DNA of 64,000 nt, from the NCBI GenBank assembly GCA_002779605.1, contig PEWE01000020.1:216791-280790 (forward strand). Direction: 5' to 3'. The notes beneath the pieces were generated by a model that was not told the DNA's origin, did no database searches, and saw only the letters and a program-made list of their open reading frames with translations. Positions within the stretch are counted from its first letter, which is position 1; each line of letters starts with the position of its first letter. The position numbers were made by a program, and so were the translations under genes. This document shows, one piece after another, positions 10,901-22,305 of this stretch. The stretch comes from Zetaproteobacteria bacterium CG06_land_8_20_14_3_00_59_53 (GTDB lineage Bacteria > Pseudomonadota > Zetaproteobacteria > Mariprofundales > Mariprofundaceae).

Positions 10901-13084
10901 ATGAGCAATAAAGAACTGATGTACCAGATTGTCGAGGCCAGGTGTCATGATCCCTTTGCCTATCTCGGGCGCCATGAGGCGGGTGGAAAGAGTACAGGCG
11001 TGGTGGTGCGTAGTTTTGCGCCGCGCGTGGAAAGTGCATGGGTAGTGGATGCAGCAGGTACGGCTACGCCGATGAAGCGTATCCATGCGGACGGTTTGTT
11101 CGAGGCCAAACTGCCCAAGCTGGGCTTTGACGACACCTACAGGCTGCGTTACGAGAACCATGAAGGACACAGCTGGGAGATCGAAGATCCGTACCGCTTC
11201 CCGCCAGTGCTCGGCGATATGGACTTGCACCTGATCGGCGAGGGACAGCATTTCGAGAAATACAGCCTGCTCGGTGCCCATGTGCGCGAGATCGAGGGCG
11301 TATCCGGCGTGTCGTTCGCCGTCTGGGCACCGAATGCCAGCCGCGTGTCGGTGGTGGGTAACTTCAACCACTGGGACGGGCGCGAGCATCCGATGCGCGC
11401 ACGCGGCGGTTCCGGTGTCTGGGAAGTTTTCATCCCGAGCCTGTGCGACGGCGAGCTGTACAAGTTCGAGATCCGTACTCAGTCGGCGGATATCCTGCTC
11501 AAGGTCGATCCCTATGCGCAGCAGATGGAGGTTCGCCCGGCCACGGCCTGCGTGGTACACAACCCGAAGCAGTACAAGTGGAATGACAAGAAGTGGATGG
11601 ATGCCCGCCGTGCCTACGGCCCGCCGATGGACAAACCGATGACCATCTACGAGGTGCATCTCGGTTCATGGCGCCGCGAAGACGGCGAGTACATGAGCTA
11701 CCGTGAACTGGCCCACCAGATGGTGGAATACTGTTTGTGGATGGGTTATACGCATATCGAGCTGATGCCGATCACCGAGCATCCTTTCGACGGTTCGTGG
11801 GGCTACCAGACCGTCGGCTATTTCGCACCGACCAGCCGCTTCGGATCTCCCGACGAATTCCGTTATTTCGTGGATCACTGCCATGCCAATGGTATCGGTG
11901 TGTTCCTTGACTGGGTGCCGGCGCATTTCCCCAAGGATTCTCACGGTCTGGCCCGTTTCGACGGTACGCCGCTGTATGAGCATGCAGATCCGCGTCTCGG
12001 CGAGCACAAGGACTGGGGCACCTATATCTTCAACTTCGGTCGCAACGAGGTGCGCAACTTCCTGATCGCCTCGGCGCTGTTCTGGCTGGACCAGTATCAT
12101 ATCGACGGCCTGCGCGTGGATGCCGTGGCCTCGATGCTGTATCTGGACTATTCGCGCAATGAAGGCGAATGGATCCCGAACAAGTACGGCGGCCGCGAGA
12201 ATCTCGAGGCCATCGAGTTCCTCAAGCAGTTCAACCATCTGGTGCACGAGCGCTTCCCGGGTGCCGTGACCATGGCCGAGGAGTCCACCTCCTTCCCGAT
12301 GGTGTCGCGTCCGACCTGGCTCGGCGGTCTGGGCTTCACCATGAAGTGGAACATGGGCTGGATGAACGACACCCTGAGCTATATGGAACAGAACCCGGTG
12401 CATCGCAGCTATCACCACGGCGAGATGACCTTCTCGCAGATCTATGCCTACACCGAGAACTTCATCCTGCCCTTCTCGCATGACGAAGTGGTGCACGGCA
12501 AGGGCTCGATGCCACAGAAGATGCCCGGCGACGACTGGCAGAAGTTCGCCAACCTGCGTGCGCTGTATGCCTATATGTACACCCATCCGGGCAAGAAGCT
12601 GTTGTTCCAGGGTCTGGAATGGGGTCAGTGGAGCGAATGGAAGGATGCGGTCAGTCTCGACTGGGGGCAGGCGCAGTATATGCCGCATCGCGGCCTGCAA
12701 CTGTTGGTACGCGATCTGAACAGGCTTGTGTGTGATGTTCCGGCGCTGCACGAGGTGGATTTCGAGCATACCGGCTTCCAGTGGATCGATTGCAACGATG
12801 CATCACAATCCACGCTGAGCTATATCCGTCGCGACAAGAGCGGTGCTGAGGTGGTGGTGATTCTCAATCTGACGCCTGTGCCGCGTTATGATTATCGTCT
12901 GGGTGTGCCGCGGGATGGTTTCTATAAGGAAATCATGAATACCGACGCGCGGATGTACGATGGTTCGAACATGGGCAACGGGGGCGGTGTGTCCTCCGAA
13001 GATGTGGCCTGGATGGGGCAGTATCATTCGATGCGCATCACGCTGCCGCCGCTGTCCTGTCTGGTGTTCCGCCGCGAACCTTAA
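10901..13084 (+). CDS. glgB: 1,4-alpha-glucan branching enzyme (GH13)
   Basis: A 727-residue GH13 branching enzyme that makes alpha-1,6 branches in glycogen. It has two N-terminal beta-sandwich parts (FAYLGRHE near the start; [20 protein letters not shown] for CBM48), then the catalytic barrel with [12 protein letters not shown] (nucleophile near D407), MAEESTSFP (acid near E460-E461) and [12 protein letters not shown] (third Asp). Length matches the E. coli-type enzyme. The start at 10901 follows TTGAGGACTGAGACC, and the gene lies 11 bases after pgm. It completes the synthesis side of the glycogen block apart from glgA. Confidence 0.97.
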   Translation: MSNKELMYQIVEARCHDPFAYLGRHEAGGKSTGVVVRSFAPRVESAWVVDAAGTATPMKRIHADGLFEAKLPKLGFDDTYRLRYENHEGHSWEIEDPYRFPPVLGDMDLHLIGEGQHFEKYSLLGAHVREIEGVSGVSFAVWAPNASRVSVVGNFNHWDGREHPMRARGGSGVWEVFIPSLCDGELYKFEIRTQSADILLKVDPYAQQMEVRPATACVVHNPKQYKWNDKKWMDARRAYGPPMDKPMTIYEVHLGSWRREDGEYMSYRELAHQMVEYCLWMGYTHIELMPITEHPFDGSWGYQTVGYFAPTSRFGSPDEFRYFVDHCHANGIGVFLDWVPAHFPKDSHGLARFDGTPLYEHADPRLGEHKDWGTYIFNFGRNEVRNFLIASALFWLDQYHIDGLRVDAVASMLYLDYSRNEGEWIPNKYGGRENLEAIEFLKQFNHLVHERFPGAVTMAEESTSFPMVSRPTWLGGLGFTMKWNMGWMNDTLSYMEQNPVHRSYHHGEMTFSQIYAYTENFILPFSHDEVVHGKGSMPQKMPGDDWQKFANLRALYAYMYTHPGKKLLFQGLEWGQWSEWKDAVSLDWGQAQYMPHRGLQLLVRDLNRLVCDVPALHEVDFEHTGFQWIDCNDASQSTLSYIRRDKSGAEVVVILNLTPVPRYDYRLGVPRDGFYKEIMNTDARMYDGSNMGNGGGVSSEDVAWMGQYHSMRITLPPLSCLVFRREP

Positions 13085-13138
13085 TGTCAGGAAATCGCAT
13101 GCTCTGATAGCCGACTGAGTTTGAAAGGGTGGGATAAT

Positions 13139-15001
13139 ATGAAGTTATTCCGTAGTTTTTTTTGTGGGCTGGTGTTCTTTGCGAGCCTTCCTATGGCTCA
13201 CGCCAATTTGTGTGATTCCGGCCAGGTCTTGCCTAGGCATCATGAAGAGGCTGCAGCGCTAGCTGCTGAGGGCTTTTCCATCGGCTATGCGAATCGTAAC
13301 GAGAGTTACGATGCTCGCGTTATCGGATGCAACCGGCAAAGGGATTCAAACGGGTATGATTTTTCGAATATCCTGCCGAGTAACGAAAATATTGAGAATG
13401 CCATTACGGCGACGCATACCTTTGACGACAATCTGCCCAACAAGATTGTCAGGGGGCACTACAGCTACTTCGGGTTGGGTGTTTTTTCACGCATGCGCTA
13501 CGGATATCAGATAGCCAGAGACCACGGCACTTGGATGGTGACCGTTCCAATCGAGCTTCACTGGCCGACATCCCAAATGACAGATATGATTGATATACCC
13601 TTCAAATTGGCCCATCAATTAGGGCTGGATTCGGCGGGTGGTATATGTAATCCCGGAGCCACAAGTTTTCTGTCGTCCGATCAACGGAAGGTTGAACGTG
13701 GATTTATCACGTGGGAACTTCGTGGACCCCAACTGGATTATTTCCGGCAGGTTCAAATCGGCGCGCATCAACAGCAGGTGGACAGACATGTAAGTAATAT
13801 TCCACCGCTCGTGCTGATCTCGAGTCGAGTGGATATTCCAGGCAATGACTCGGCTGCCAATATTCTTGATGAGGAATACGATGTCACTTTCAGTCAGAAT
13901 GAAGATGCCTGTCGGGTGCCCCGCAACCTGCAGGTATCAGCTTCCGGGGTGAATGTATCCATTCGAAAGCACTTGCGTGATTTCTGGAAGACAGAGATCA
14001 CTGCGATTTGGAATCGTAACGGATTTGTTATCAATCCCGTGTTTGTCGGTTGTGATACTGCCAGCCATTGCGATTCGGTTACCCAGACTGAGATGACGGT
14101 GTGGAATAAGGATGAAACGATCTGGCAGGTGCATTTGAACCTGAAGCCGTATCATCGTGCTGCCTACAAACGGATGGCGGGAAAGTGGAATAATATGTAT
14201 TCGGGAACGGCTGCAAAAGTCATAGGCCATGAGATTGGGCACGAACTCGGATTGGATGATGAATATGGGGAGTTATCGACTTCTCCCAAGCACTGTACGA
14301 GTGTATATTCACTAGCAGGAAGCTCTTACATCATGTGTAACCAGAATGCCGGAGCTGCGGGGGCGCAAGGAGTCTATGCCTGGATTATCACCCGGCGATA
14401 TGCAGTAGCAAATGACTTCCAGTGTGCGCAGACCTCAGATTGCGACGATAATGAGTTCTGCGCCAAGCAAGGCCTGAAGCGCAACGTATGTGAAGTCCGC
14501 CGGGGTGCTGGAGAGGCCTGCGGCGCCGATGATGATAAATGTGCGCGGGGTTTGATTTGTGCGGGTAAGCCGGCCGGTAAATGTGTGGCTGAGCGCTCGA
14601 CGGCACTGGGGCAATCATGTGATCGCGATGCGCAGTGTACAACCGGATTTTGCGGCTCGGATAAGCGTTGCCAATGCAAGTTGGATACGGATTGCATCGA
14701 CGGATATTGTGATAAGGGGACGCTTACAGTCGGTAAAAATAGATGCATTTCCTATAAACAGTATGGGGACAACTGTTCTGCAGATCGGCAATGCCGTGTG
14801 CCCAACCTTTGCTTAGGCAAGCCGCTTGGGCGTTGTGCAGCTCCCGCGTCGCGCAATATCGGTCAGGCGTGTGTCCGGGATGGCCAATGTCGTCTAGGGA
14901 AGTGCGGTTCCAACAATGTTTGCGTCTGCACGCAGGATTTACATTGCGGTAGCGGGCAGTGCAAAAAGCCGGTCGGTGGAAACAACTATTGTCGCCCATA
15001 G
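13139..15001 (+). CDS. Secreted HExxHxxGxxD zinc metalloprotein with cysteine-rich C-terminal repeats
   Basis: A 620-residue exported protein of unrecognised family. A signal peptide ends near MAHANLCDSG. A zincin-type motif VIGHEIGHELGLDDEY is seen with H364, E365, H368 and D374, and a possible Met-turn follows about 30 residues later as SYIMCNQ. From about residue 428 to the end the protein is cysteine-rich, in tandem modules of the C-x5-C-x4/5-C kind (for example CAQTSDCDDNEFC, CDRDAQCTTGFC, CVRDGQCRLGKC), resembling EB or Dickkopf-type disulfide modules. The start at 13139 is chosen for the AAAGGGTGGG upstream and an immediate signal peptide. It stands alone between glgB and the convergent hslU. 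A secreted peptidase is likely but activity is inferred. Confidence 0.75.
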   Translation: MKLFRSFFCGLVFFASLPMAHANLCDSGQVLPRHHEEAAALAAEGFSIGYANRNESYDARVIGCNRQRDSNGYDFSNILPSNENIENAITATHTFDDNLPNKIVRGHYSYFGLGVFSRMRYGYQIARDHGTWMVTVPIELHWPTSQMTDMIDIPFKLAHQLGLDSAGGICNPGATSFLSSDQRKVERGFITWELRGPQLDYFRQVQIGAHQQQVDRHVSNIPPLVLISSRVDIPGNDSAANILDEEYDVTFSQNEDACRVPRNLQVSASGVNVSIRKHLRDFWKTEITAIWNRNGFVINPVFVGCDTASHCDSVTQTEMTVWNKDETIWQVHLNLKPYHRAAYKRMAGKWNNMYSGTAAKVIGHEIGHELGLDDEYGELSTSPKHCTSVYSLAGSSYIMCNQNAGAAGAQGVYAWIITRRYAVANDFQCAQTSDCDDNEFCAKQGLKRNVCEVRRGAGEACGADDDKCARGLICAGKPAGKCVAERSTALGQSCDRDAQCTTGFCGSDKRCQCKLDTDCIDGYCDKGTLTVGKNRCISYKQYGDNCSADRQCRVPNLCLGKPLGRCAAPASRNIGQACVRDGQCRLGKCGSNNVCVCTQDLHCGSGQCKKPVGGNNYCRP

Positions 15002-15070
15002 TGATGCTGGCAGGATTCTAATGGCATTGGATTTACACCATGCCAAGAGGGGCGCATCAAGCGCGCCGCA

Positions 15071-16408
15071 TTACAGGATATAGCGCGATAGATCCTCGTC
15101 CTGGACCAAGCTGGTCAGTCGGTCCCGCACATATCCGGCATCGATGGTCAGATGCTTGTCCTGTCTGTCGGGGGCATCGAAGCTGGCTTCTTCCAGTACG
15201 CGCTCGAGCATGGTGTGCAGGCGGCGTGCTCCGATGTTCTCGGTTTGCTCGTTAAGGGTGACGGCCAGTCGGGCAATTTCGCCGATGCCGTCCTCTGTGA
15301 ATTCGACCTGCATGCCCTCGGTAGCCATCAATGCGACGTATTGCTTGCTCAGCGCATTCTCCGGCTCCGTCAGGATGCGCCTGAATTCCTCCTCTCCCAG
15401 CGCATCAAGACTCACGCGAATCGGAAAGCGACCCTGCAACTCGGGTATCAGATCGGATGGCTTGGCCAGATGGAAGGCGCCGGAGGCGATGAACAGGATG
15501 TGGTCGGTGTTGACCTGACCATTGCGGGTGTTGACCGTCGTTCCTTCGACCAGCGGCAGCAGGTCGCGCTGCACTCCCTCGCGGGACACGTCGGCATTCT
15601 TGCCATCGAGATGCGTGACCTTGTCCATCTCGTCGAGAAACACGATGCCGTCGTTTTCGGCCCGATCCACCGCTTCTTCCCGGATGCGATCCATATCCAG
15701 CAGGCGATCCGCTTCCTCCTGTTGCAGATAGGCCAGTGCATCGCGAATGGACATGCGCCGCCGCTTGCTCTGCGAGTTCATCAGGCCGTCGAGCATGTCC
15801 CTGATATCCATGCTGTCGCTGCCCTGGTTGCCCATCACCTGCACCATCGGCATCGGCGCATTGCCGCGCACCTCGATCTCCACCTGCCGTTCGTCCATCT
15901 CACCCGAGCGTAGTTTGCGCCGCATCTTGGCGCGCGAATCACTGCCGGTCTTGCCCGCATCGGCGGATACCGGGCCGCTGGGTTTGACCGGATGCGGAAT
16001 CAGGATGTCCAGCAAGCGGTCTTCGGCGGCTTCCTCGGCGCGCATCCGCACGCGGGCCAGATGCTCTTCACGCACGATCTTGATGGCTGTGTCCACCAGA
16101 TCGCGCACGATGGATTCGACATCGCGACCCACATAGCCGACCTCGGTATATTTGGTGGCCTCGACCTTGACGAAGGGGGCGTGGACAAGTCTGGCCAGAC
16201 GCCGCGCGATTTCGGTCTTGCCCACACCCGTCGGTCCGATCATCAGGATATTCTTCGGGGTGATCTCCTCGCGCATGGGGCCGGCCACCTGTCGCCTGCG
16301 CCAGCGGTTGCGCAGTGCGATGGCAACCGAACGTTTGGCGGCCGATTGGCCGATGATGTAGCGATCGAGTTCCGACTCGATTTCGCGCGGCGTCATGGTA
16401 TCGCTCAT
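15071..16408 (-). CDS. hslU: ATP-dependent protease ATPase subunit HslU
   Basis: A 445-residue AAA+ unfoldase partner of HslV. The N-terminal signature is [17 protein letters not shown], Walker A is [16 protein letters not shown], and [11 protein letters not shown] is Walker B. The intermediate I-domain lies at roughly residues 110-240, and the C-terminus ends in DLSRYIL, the tail that docks in HslV. Its ATG overlaps the stop of hslV by 4 bases (ATGA), so the two are translationally coupled as hslV-hslU. Expected regulation is by heat shock, but no clear sigma-32 promoter is seen upstream of hslV. Confidence 0.97.
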   Translation of the reverse strand: MSDTMTPREIESELDRYIIGQSAAKRSVAIALRNRWRRRQVAGPMREEITPKNILMIGPTGVGKTEIARRLARLVHAPFVKVEATKYTEVGYVGRDVESIVRDLVDTAIKIVREEHLARVRMRAEEAAEDRLLDILIPHPVKPSGPVSADAGKTGSDSRAKMRRKLRSGEMDERQVEIEVRGNAPMPMVQVMGNQGSDSMDIRDMLDGLMNSQSKRRRMSIRDALAYLQQEEADRLLDMDRIREEAVDRAENDGIVFLDEMDKVTHLDGKNADVSREGVQRDLLPLVEGTTVNTRNGQVNTDHILFIASGAFHLAKPSDLIPELQGRFPIRVSLDALGEEEFRRILTEPENALSKQYVALMATEGMQVEFTEDGIGEIARLAVTLNEQTENIGARRLHTMLERVLEEASFDAPDRQDKHLTIDAGYVRDRLTSLVQDEDLSRYIL

Positions 16409-16959
16409 GCTTTTCTCCCGCCGACGCTTTCGATGCGCACTTCGCTGTTGGTATAGACGCAGATCTCTGCGGCGACGACCATCGCTTCGCGTACGATCTC
16501 TGTAGCGGAAAGACCGGAATGACGCAGCAGCGCGGTAGCTGCCGAGCGGGCGTAGGCCCCGCCGGAGCCTATGGCGCAGATGGCTTCGTCGGGTTCCAGT
16601 ACATCGCCGTTGCCCGAGATCATCAGGATACGTTCGTCATCTGCCACGATCATCATGGCTTCGAGTTTGCGGAGATGGCGGTCGGTCCGCCAGTCCTTGG
16701 CCAGCGCGACAGCAGCGCGTGTCAGATTGCCTCCGTGTTCGTCGAGTTTGGCCTCGAAGCGTTCGAAGAGGTTCATGGCATCGGCGGTGGAACCGGCAAA
16801 ACCGGCCAGAATGGCACCGTCGCGGATGGTTCGCACCTTGCGGGCGCCATGCTTGATGACGGTATCACCGAGCGTGACCTGACCGTCACCGGCGATGGCG
16901 GTTATGCCGTCTTTTCTGACGCAGCAAATGGTGGTGCCGCGCATATTGATTGCTGACAT
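16405..16959 (-). CDS. hslV: ATP-dependent protease peptidase subunit HslV
   Basis: A 184-residue proteasome-like peptidase. The sequence begins MSAINMRG and then [10 protein letters not shown], so the catalytic N-terminal Thr would be exposed after removal of an eight-residue leader. [20 protein letters not shown] and [18 protein letters not shown] are family motifs, and the C-terminus has [18 protein letters not shown]. The start at 16959 has GGGAGGAA at good spacing; a second ATG at 16944 would give a two-residue leader but has no Shine-Dalgarno sequence. It overlaps hslU by 4 bases and diverges from the TonB-dependent receptor gene. Confidence 0.96.
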   Translation of the reverse strand: MSAINMRGTTICCVRKDGITAIAGDGQVTLGDTVIKHGARKVRTIRDGAILAGFAGSTADAMNLFERFEAKLDEHGGNLTRAAVALAKDWRTDRHLRKLEAMMIVADDERILMISGNGDVLEPDEAICAIGSGGAYARSAATALLRHSGLSATEIVREAMVVAAEICVYTNSEVRIESVGGRKA

Positions 16960-17136
16960 TGCTTCCTCCCGTTCGGGGTGGCCGCAGGGCCGGTTACTGT
17001 TTGTATGTGCTATCGGTGATGCCGCATGAACACTACGCATGCCGCCCTCACAATGCCAAGCAGCGCATGCGGAAATTGCCTGCCGTGGTGCTGCCCGATA
17101 CCATGCTCGGCGCTGGGGATCGAGGAGGAGGGTTAC

Positions 17137-19113
17137 ATGCAGCATATCGCATCAGGCTTACAACACCGGGGATACAGGATCTGCATGGGATTTGCGGCAG
17201 GCTTGTTTTGCCTGTCGCAGGCTTATGCCCAGACCTCGATGGATATGCTGTTCGATGAACAGGACACCGTGATCTCCGCGACCGAGTCGCGCCGTGCCCT
17301 GGATCAGTCACCGGCCATCGTCACGGTAATCACCGAAAAGCAGATCAAGGACATGGGTGTACACACGCTGATCGAGGTGCTGGAGGCGGTGCCCGGTTTC
17401 AAGGTCAGCTACGCTGCAGGCGTGGTCAACGGTTTTTCCCTGAGTGTGCGTGGCCTGAAAAGCGGCGAGTCCGAGAATACCCTGCTGATGATCAACGGGC
17501 ATCGCGTGAACAACCCCTATTCGGGCTCGTGGACCTTTATGTTCGACGAGTTCCCGCTGGCCGATGTGCGCCGTATTGAGATCATTCGCGGACCCGGTTC
17601 CGCCTTGTACGGTTCCAATGCGGTTGTCGCGGTCATTTCCATTATCACGCGCGAGGCCGGTGATTTTCATGAGGCTGAGGCTTCGGTCTCGGCGGGAAAC
17701 AGGTCCACGCAGCGCGGGCATGTCAGTCTGGGTTCGGGAAGCATCGGCAACAACTATTTGCTCAGTCTCGATGAATCCACCACCGATGGAGGCGGGGATA
17801 CGGTATTAAGGGACAGCGCCGGCGTGAGCGGTCAGACGAATTTCTGGCGCAGGCAGAGAAGCGGTTATCTGTCGGTGACCAGTGGCGACTGGAATCTTTT
17901 TGCCATGCATCTGAATAAGCGGCGCGGCAGCCTGCTGGATGCCACCAACCGTATTGATACGAGTACCGATATCGCCATACGGCAGAGCTTCGCCGGACTC
18001 TCATGGAAACATGATGGCGGTGAATGGGATATGGAATGGCGTAACGATGCCGACTGGTTCGATCTCGATCCGAGATGGCAGACCTTTGGCGGCCCCAGCT
18101 ATCAGCGTTCTCCGGTGAAAAACCTGACCTTGTCCGGGCAGGGTTTGCTGCGCTGGCGCGGCTGGCGGAACCATGAGTGGACGGCCAGTTTGAGTTATGA
18201 ACATATCCGCCAGTTTGATGTGCGAAATGTGGTCAGCGGCGTCGATGTCACCGCGACGGTCAACCATAATCGCAATGCCACGCGCGGCGTTCCGTCTCTG
18301 GTGTTGCAGGACGAGTGGCGACCGGTGGATGAAGTGGCGCTGACTGCCGGTTTGCGGCTGGAGCGCTATTCCGATGTCGGCAGTAGCGCATCGCCAAGGC
18401 TGGCTGCCATCTGGCACGCATCCCCGCGTCTGGATTTCAAGGCCATGTTTGCACGCGCCTTCCGCGCGCCGAACTTCATCGAACTGTATTCGGCGAACAA
18501 TCCATCGATCATAGGCAACAGCAATGTGAAACCGGAGATCATGGATACTGCCGAAGCCGGTGTTTCCTTGCATGACGGTATATGGCGTCTGGACGGAAAT
18601 GTGTTTTACAGCCGTTTTCATCAGCGCATCACCCGTGTTGCTCCCAGCCCGCTGACCATCAATATCGGACGCACCGACCTGCAGGGCTTTGAAATCGAGT
18701 TGCGCGCGGATGTGCAGAAGGATCTGTACGGGTCCATGACCTATTCGTTTCAACGCGGCGAATCGCGTAATGCCGGGGTGAGAACGCTCCTGGCCGATGT
18801 GCCTGCACAGTTGCTGCGCGTCAGCGGTGATATGCCCCTTCCTGTGTTCGGACAGGATATTCACCTGCATGGTGATGTGCATTGGATCGGTCCGCAAAGG
18901 CGAGCCTCCGGGGATACAAGGCCGATGCTCGGTTCGGCCACCCTCGCGGATGTCTCCGTGCGTATGGGCAGTCTCGTTGCAGGGCTCAGTGCCAGTCTTG
19001 TTGTCGAGAATGTTTTCAACCAGAAAACCTACAGCCCTGTGACCAATCCGCTGATGTCGGATCTGCGAATTTTTGAACGTGACTGGATGTTGCAGATGTC
19101 CTATGAATTCTAG
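17137..19113 (+). CDS. TonB-dependent outer-membrane receptor
   Basis: A 658-residue receptor. A signal peptide ends about QAYAQTS, and a possible TonB box region follows (DTVISAT). The plug domain runs over about residues 45-160, with [35 protein letters not shown] and [21 protein letters not shown] beta-barrel then ends in the aromatic C-terminus MSYEF needed for Bam assembly. The start at 17137 is decided by GGAGGAGGG directly upstream; the longer frame from 17026 is probably untranslated leader. It overlaps the next gene, a periplasmic binding protein, which overlaps a histidine kinase. The ligand is unknown; iron chelate or cobalamin are family possibilities only. Confidence 0.9.
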   Translation: MQHIASGLQHRGYRICMGFAAGLFCLSQAYAQTSMDMLFDEQDTVISATESRRALDQSPAIVTVITEKQIKDMGVHTLIEVLEAVPGFKVSYAAGVVNGFSLSVRGLKSGESENTLLMINGHRVNNPYSGSWTFMFDEFPLADVRRIEIIRGPGSALYGSNAVVAVISIITREAGDFHEAEASVSAGNRSTQRGHVSLGSGSIGNNYLLSLDESTTDGGGDTVLRDSAGVSGQTNFWRRQRSGYLSVTSGDWNLFAMHLNKRRGSLLDATNRIDTSTDIAIRQSFAGLSWKHDGGEWDMEWRNDADWFDLDPRWQTFGGPSYQRSPVKNLTLSGQGLLRWRGWRNHEWTASLSYEHIRQFDVRNVVSGVDVTATVNHNRNATRGVPSLVLQDEWRPVDEVALTAGLRLERYSDVGSSASPRLAAIWHASPRLDFKAMFARAFRAPNFIELYSANNPSIIGNSNVKPEIMDTAEAGVSLHDGIWRLDGNVFYSRFHQRITRVAPSPLTINIGRTDLQGFEIELRADVQKDLYGSMTYSFQRGESRNAGVRTLLADVPAQLLRVSGDMPLPVFGQDIHLHGDVHWIGPQRRASGDTRPMLGSATLADVSVRMGSLVAGLSASLVVENVFNQKTYSPVTNPLMSDLRIFERDWMLQMSYEF

Positions 19114-20059
19114 ACCGGATCTGCTGCGGCTGATGCAGATATACTTTGCGTGCCCGATGGCGTTTGTCGCCATCTTGCTTGGCTTTGCGGCCGGGCTTGA
19201 TGCGCATGAGGTGGATATCGTGTTTTCCGACAGGCATCGGCCGCATGTCGAGACGGTGCGGGTATTGCAACAGGCGTTGCGTGCCGAGGATGTACGCCTT
19301 TTCGAGGTGTTGGAGAATGGCGATACAGGTGAGGAAATACGGGCGCTGAACACCGTTGTGCGAAGGAAACCGGACTTGATCGTGCTGGTGGGGGACGATG
19401 CCTTGCGCGCCGCTCTCAGTATGAAGGTGCGCATTCCGATGGTGTCGCTGTTGGCCGTTCGCCTGCATCGCGGGTTTGCCGCCGATATCCCGCTGACCGG
19501 GGTGGATCTGCGGCCTGATCCACATGAAGTCACCGTTGAGCTGTTGCGTCTGGTACCCGGCGGTGCATCGGTTCTTACCTATTTCTCTCCGGATTTATCC
19601 GGCAGCTATATCAGGGAAGCCGAACAGGCCTTTCGCGAATGCAGTATGACGCTATCGGCACGGGTCTGGCCGGATCACGATGTGGTGACTGCTTTGAACC
19701 GTGAAATCGCCGCCTACGATATCTACTGGATGCAACTGGAAGAGCGCAGCGCCCGGCCGGATATGTTACGGCTGCTTTTTTCCGTGGCCGCCAGACATGA
19801 CAAGGGACTGATCGGGCTATCCGAGAAATATGTGCGTACCGGGGCCATGATCGCCTGGACACCGATGCCGGAAAATGTCGGCTTTCAGGGGGGGGTGCTC
19901 GCCAACCGCGTTCTGGCCGGAGAGTCGCCGCAGGCGATGCCTGTCGAGCATCCGACGCAAATGAAGGTTAGTATTAATCATGATGTGCATCTGCAAGGCA
20001 GGCATGATGAGTCTCTGAATGGCGAAGCGACCCTGTCGGTCATGGTGGACGGTTCGTGA
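19103..20059 (+). CDS. Periplasmic ABC-type substrate-binding-like protein
   Basis: A 318-residue exported protein. A hydrophobic signal segment (IYFACPMAFVAILLGFAAGL) is followed by VDIVFSDRHRPHVETVRVLQQAL and RRKPDLIVLVGDDALRAAL, which resemble the periplasmic binding-protein domain of ABC_sub_bind (YtfQ/TrpX-like) proteins. No permease or ATPase gene is nearby. The ATG at 19103 lies inside the end of the receptor gene (11-base overlap); an ATG at 19133 is an alternative. The stop overlaps the GTG of the kinase gene (GTGA). The context suggests that it presents a ligand to the kinase rather than to a transporter; that is inference. Confidence 0.7.
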   Translation: MNSRPDLLRLMQIYFACPMAFVAILLGFAAGLDAHEVDIVFSDRHRPHVETVRVLQQALRAEDVRLFEVLENGDTGEEIRALNTVVRRKPDLIVLVGDDALRAALSMKVRIPMVSLLAVRLHRGFAADIPLTGVDLRPDPHEVTVELLRLVPGGASVLTYFSPDLSGSYIREAEQAFRECSMTLSARVWPDHDVVTALNREIAAYDIYWMQLEERSARPDMLRLLFSVAARHDKGLIGLSEKYVRTGAMIAWTPMPENVGFQGGVLANRVLAGESPQAMPVEHPTQMKVSINHDVHLQGRHDESLNGEATLSVMVDGS

Positions 20060-22278
20060 CTGAGCATACCCCTTACCGGCTGCCGTTCGTCGGTCGTTTG
20101 TATCTTGCGCTGGCGGCTGCTGCTGTGCCGGTGTTTGCCATTCTGCTGGTCAGCGTGTGGTGGAATGAAAGCCGTTCGCTTGAGGAGATGCTGCAGCGCT
20201 ACGGCCAGTCCCTGACAGCCGGCTTTGCCGAGAGTGCCCGCCTGGGTGTGCAACTCGGAGACAGGGATTTCATCAGGGATTCGACATCCGGTGTGCAGGC
20301 GATGCCGGATGTGATCCGGCTGGATATCTACGATGCGGAGGGTGAACGCCTGCTGGTTGCCAAATCCAGCATCCCCCCGCTCGATCTGAGTCTGCTTGTG
20401 AGGGCGAAGGATCAGGGCCAGTCGCACGCCAGGGTCGGCATGAATGAACGATTCATCGATGCCATCCATGCTCCGGACGGCAAGGTGGCGGGTTATATCG
20501 TGATTGATGTGTCGCGCGCCAATGTACGGCGGGCTCTGGACGGGGCGCTGATGATCACCGTTGTCGTCTGCCTGCTTCTGCTGTTGCTGTTCGCCATGCT
20601 TACCTGGCTGGAGGTGCGCCGGGCCAGCCGCCCCTTGTTTGAGATAGATGATGCGGTGGCCAGAGTGACAGGCGGTGATTTGAATGTTGCGGTCAATGAA
20701 GACGTCGGTGAACCGTTTGCGCGTGTGGCGCGTGGTTTCAATGGCATGGTGCGTACCCTCTCTCTGGTGCAGGAGGAGGATCGAAGAAAACGGCGCATCC
20801 TGCAGGAATCGGAGAGGCGTTTCAGGGAATTGTTCATGCATTTGCCGGTGCCGATGTATATCGCCGATATGGACGGGCAGTTGCGCGAGTGTAATCCGGC
20901 CATGTTAAATCTGTTCGCCTATGTGTCGGCCAAGGCAATGACCAAGGGTGGCGGATTCGAGGAGCGCTTGTTCGATTCTCCGGAAGATTATCGCCGGATG
21001 CGGGAGGAGTTGCTGTCGTCGGGACGGATCGCGGGCAGGGAGGTGCGTTGCATTTCGTCCCGGGGTGAGTTGCTGCACTGCCTGATGCATATGTCGCTGA
21101 TGCGCGATGCGGCCAACCGGCCCGTCGGTGTGGAGGGGATGCTGCAGGATGTCACCCAGTTGCGCCTTCTCGAACAGAATCTGGTACAGGCCCAGAAAAT
21201 GGAGGCCCTTGGTCAGCTGGCAGGCGGCGTTGCGCATGATTTCAACAATCTGCTGACCGTGATTCAGGCCAATGCCGACTGGCTGGAAGATGAAACTGCG
21301 GGGAACGAGAAATTGCGCCCCCATGCCAAACGCATCAGCGATGCCACTGGCCGCGCCACGGAACTGACCCGCAATATGCTCGGATTCGCCCGCAAGGGTG
21401 AGATGCGGCGCGAGGCTGTGGCGGTGTTTCCGCTGTTGCAGGAAGTGGTCATGATGTTCGGTGAAACAGGCGACCGGCGCATCCGTGTCAGTCTGCGCGG
21501 CGATACCGCAGGCAGGGTGCTGGGCGATCCCGGGCAGCTGCATCAGGTGTTCATGAATCTGTGCATCAATGCCATGCAGGCCATGCCACAGGGCGGGGAT
21601 CTGCTTTTTGATGTGCAATGTGACCCCGCACGGGTCGTGATCCGTGTCAGCGATACCGGTTGCGGTATGAGCGAGACAGTGCGGGAACATATCTTCGAAC
21701 CGTTTTTCACCACCAAAGAGGTGGGTGCGGGGACGGGGCTGGGTCTGGCGATGGTGTACGGCATTGTGCAGAAGCTTGGTGGCAGTATCAGTGTGGAATC
21801 CGTTGTGGGTGAGGGGACCACCTTTGAAGTGCTTCTGCCGCGCTTGCAGGAATATGACGAGCATGCAGTCCGGGTTGAGAAAGCTGCAACCGTACCTGCT
21901 CCGGGCTTGTTGTCCGGAACCGTGTTGCTGGTGGATGACGAACAGCCGCTGCTGGAGATCGGCGAGAAATTTCTGGTACGCGAAGGATTGACAGTGATCA
22001 CGGCGGCCAGCGGCGAAGAGGCTCTGCAACTGCTGGGTGGAATGCAGAGCCTGCCGGATGTGATTCTGCTGGATCTGAATATGCCGGGCATGGGCGGGGT
22101 CGAGACGTTGTCGAGAATCCGCCAGACCTATGAGAATCAGAAGGTGATTGTGGTCAGCGGCTATAGCGAGACCACTCTGGATGGGACTGTGAAAGACCTG
22201 CTCTACGACGGCTTCGTCAGCAAGCCCTACAAACGCAAGGATCTGAGACATGCTCTCGCATGTGTGCTGGCAGGTTGA
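20056..22278 (+). CDS. Hybrid sensor histidine kinase (HAMP, PAS, HisKA, HATPase, REC)
   Basis: A 740-residue membrane kinase. TM1 is near residues 12-30. A periplasmic sensor of about 135 residues follows, then TM2 near 168-190, HAMP, PAS (about 255-375), HisKA with [13 protein letters not shown] (phospho-acceptor H394), and HATPase with [29 protein letters not shown] and [10 protein letters not shown]-terminal receiver has LLVDDEQP, phospho-acceptor D673 in [11 protein letters not shown], and KPYKR. There is no DNA-binding output, so a partner is needed. The start is GTG, overlapping the previous stop by 4 bases. It is the third gene of the receptor-binding protein-kinase unit. The kinase core is close in type to the second hybrid kinase at 39996. 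Confidence 0.93.
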   Translation: MTEHTPYRLPFVGRLYLALAAAAVPVFAILLVSVWWNESRSLEEMLQRYGQSLTAGFAESARLGVQLGDRDFIRDSTSGVQAMPDVIRLDIYDAEGERLLVAKSSIPPLDLSLLVRAKDQGQSHARVGMNERFIDAIHAPDGKVAGYIVIDVSRANVRRALDGALMITVVVCLLLLLLFAMLTWLEVRRASRPLFEIDDAVARVTGGDLNVAVNEDVGEPFARVARGFNGMVRTLSLVQEEDRRKRRILQESERRFRELFMHLPVPMYIADMDGQLRECNPAMLNLFAYVSAKAMTKGGGFEERLFDSPEDYRRMREELLSSGRIAGREVRCISSRGELLHCLMHMSLMRDAANRPVGVEGMLQDVTQLRLLEQNLVQAQKMEALGQLAGGVAHDFNNLLTVIQANADWLEDETAGNEKLRPHAKRISDATGRATELTRNMLGFARKGEMRREAVAVFPLLQEVVMMFGETGDRRIRVSLRGDTAGRVLGDPGQLHQVFMNLCINAMQAMPQGGDLLFDVQCDPARVVIRVSDTGCGMSETVREHIFEPFFTTKEVGAGTGLGLAMVYGIVQKLGGSISVESVVGEGTTFEVLLPRLQEYDEHAVRVEKAATVPAPGLLSGTVLLVDDEQPLLEIGEKFLVREGLTVITAASGEEALQLLGGMQSLPDVILLDLNMPGMGGVETLSRIRQTYENQKVIVVSGYSETTLDGTVKDLLYDGFVSKPYKRKDLRHALACVLAG

Positions 22279-22305
22279 ATATGGGATGTCGCGCCTGCAT
22301 CGGGG

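Noticed and set aside
17003..17136. Cobalamin riboswitch before the TonB receptor
   Set aside because: No B12 box or matching stems. Only a loose CCGCATG/CATGCGG repeat is present, which is not enough for a call.
18001..19533. 510-codon minus-strand open frame
   Set aside because: Antisense to the TonB-dependent receptor and the binding protein; no recognisable domain.
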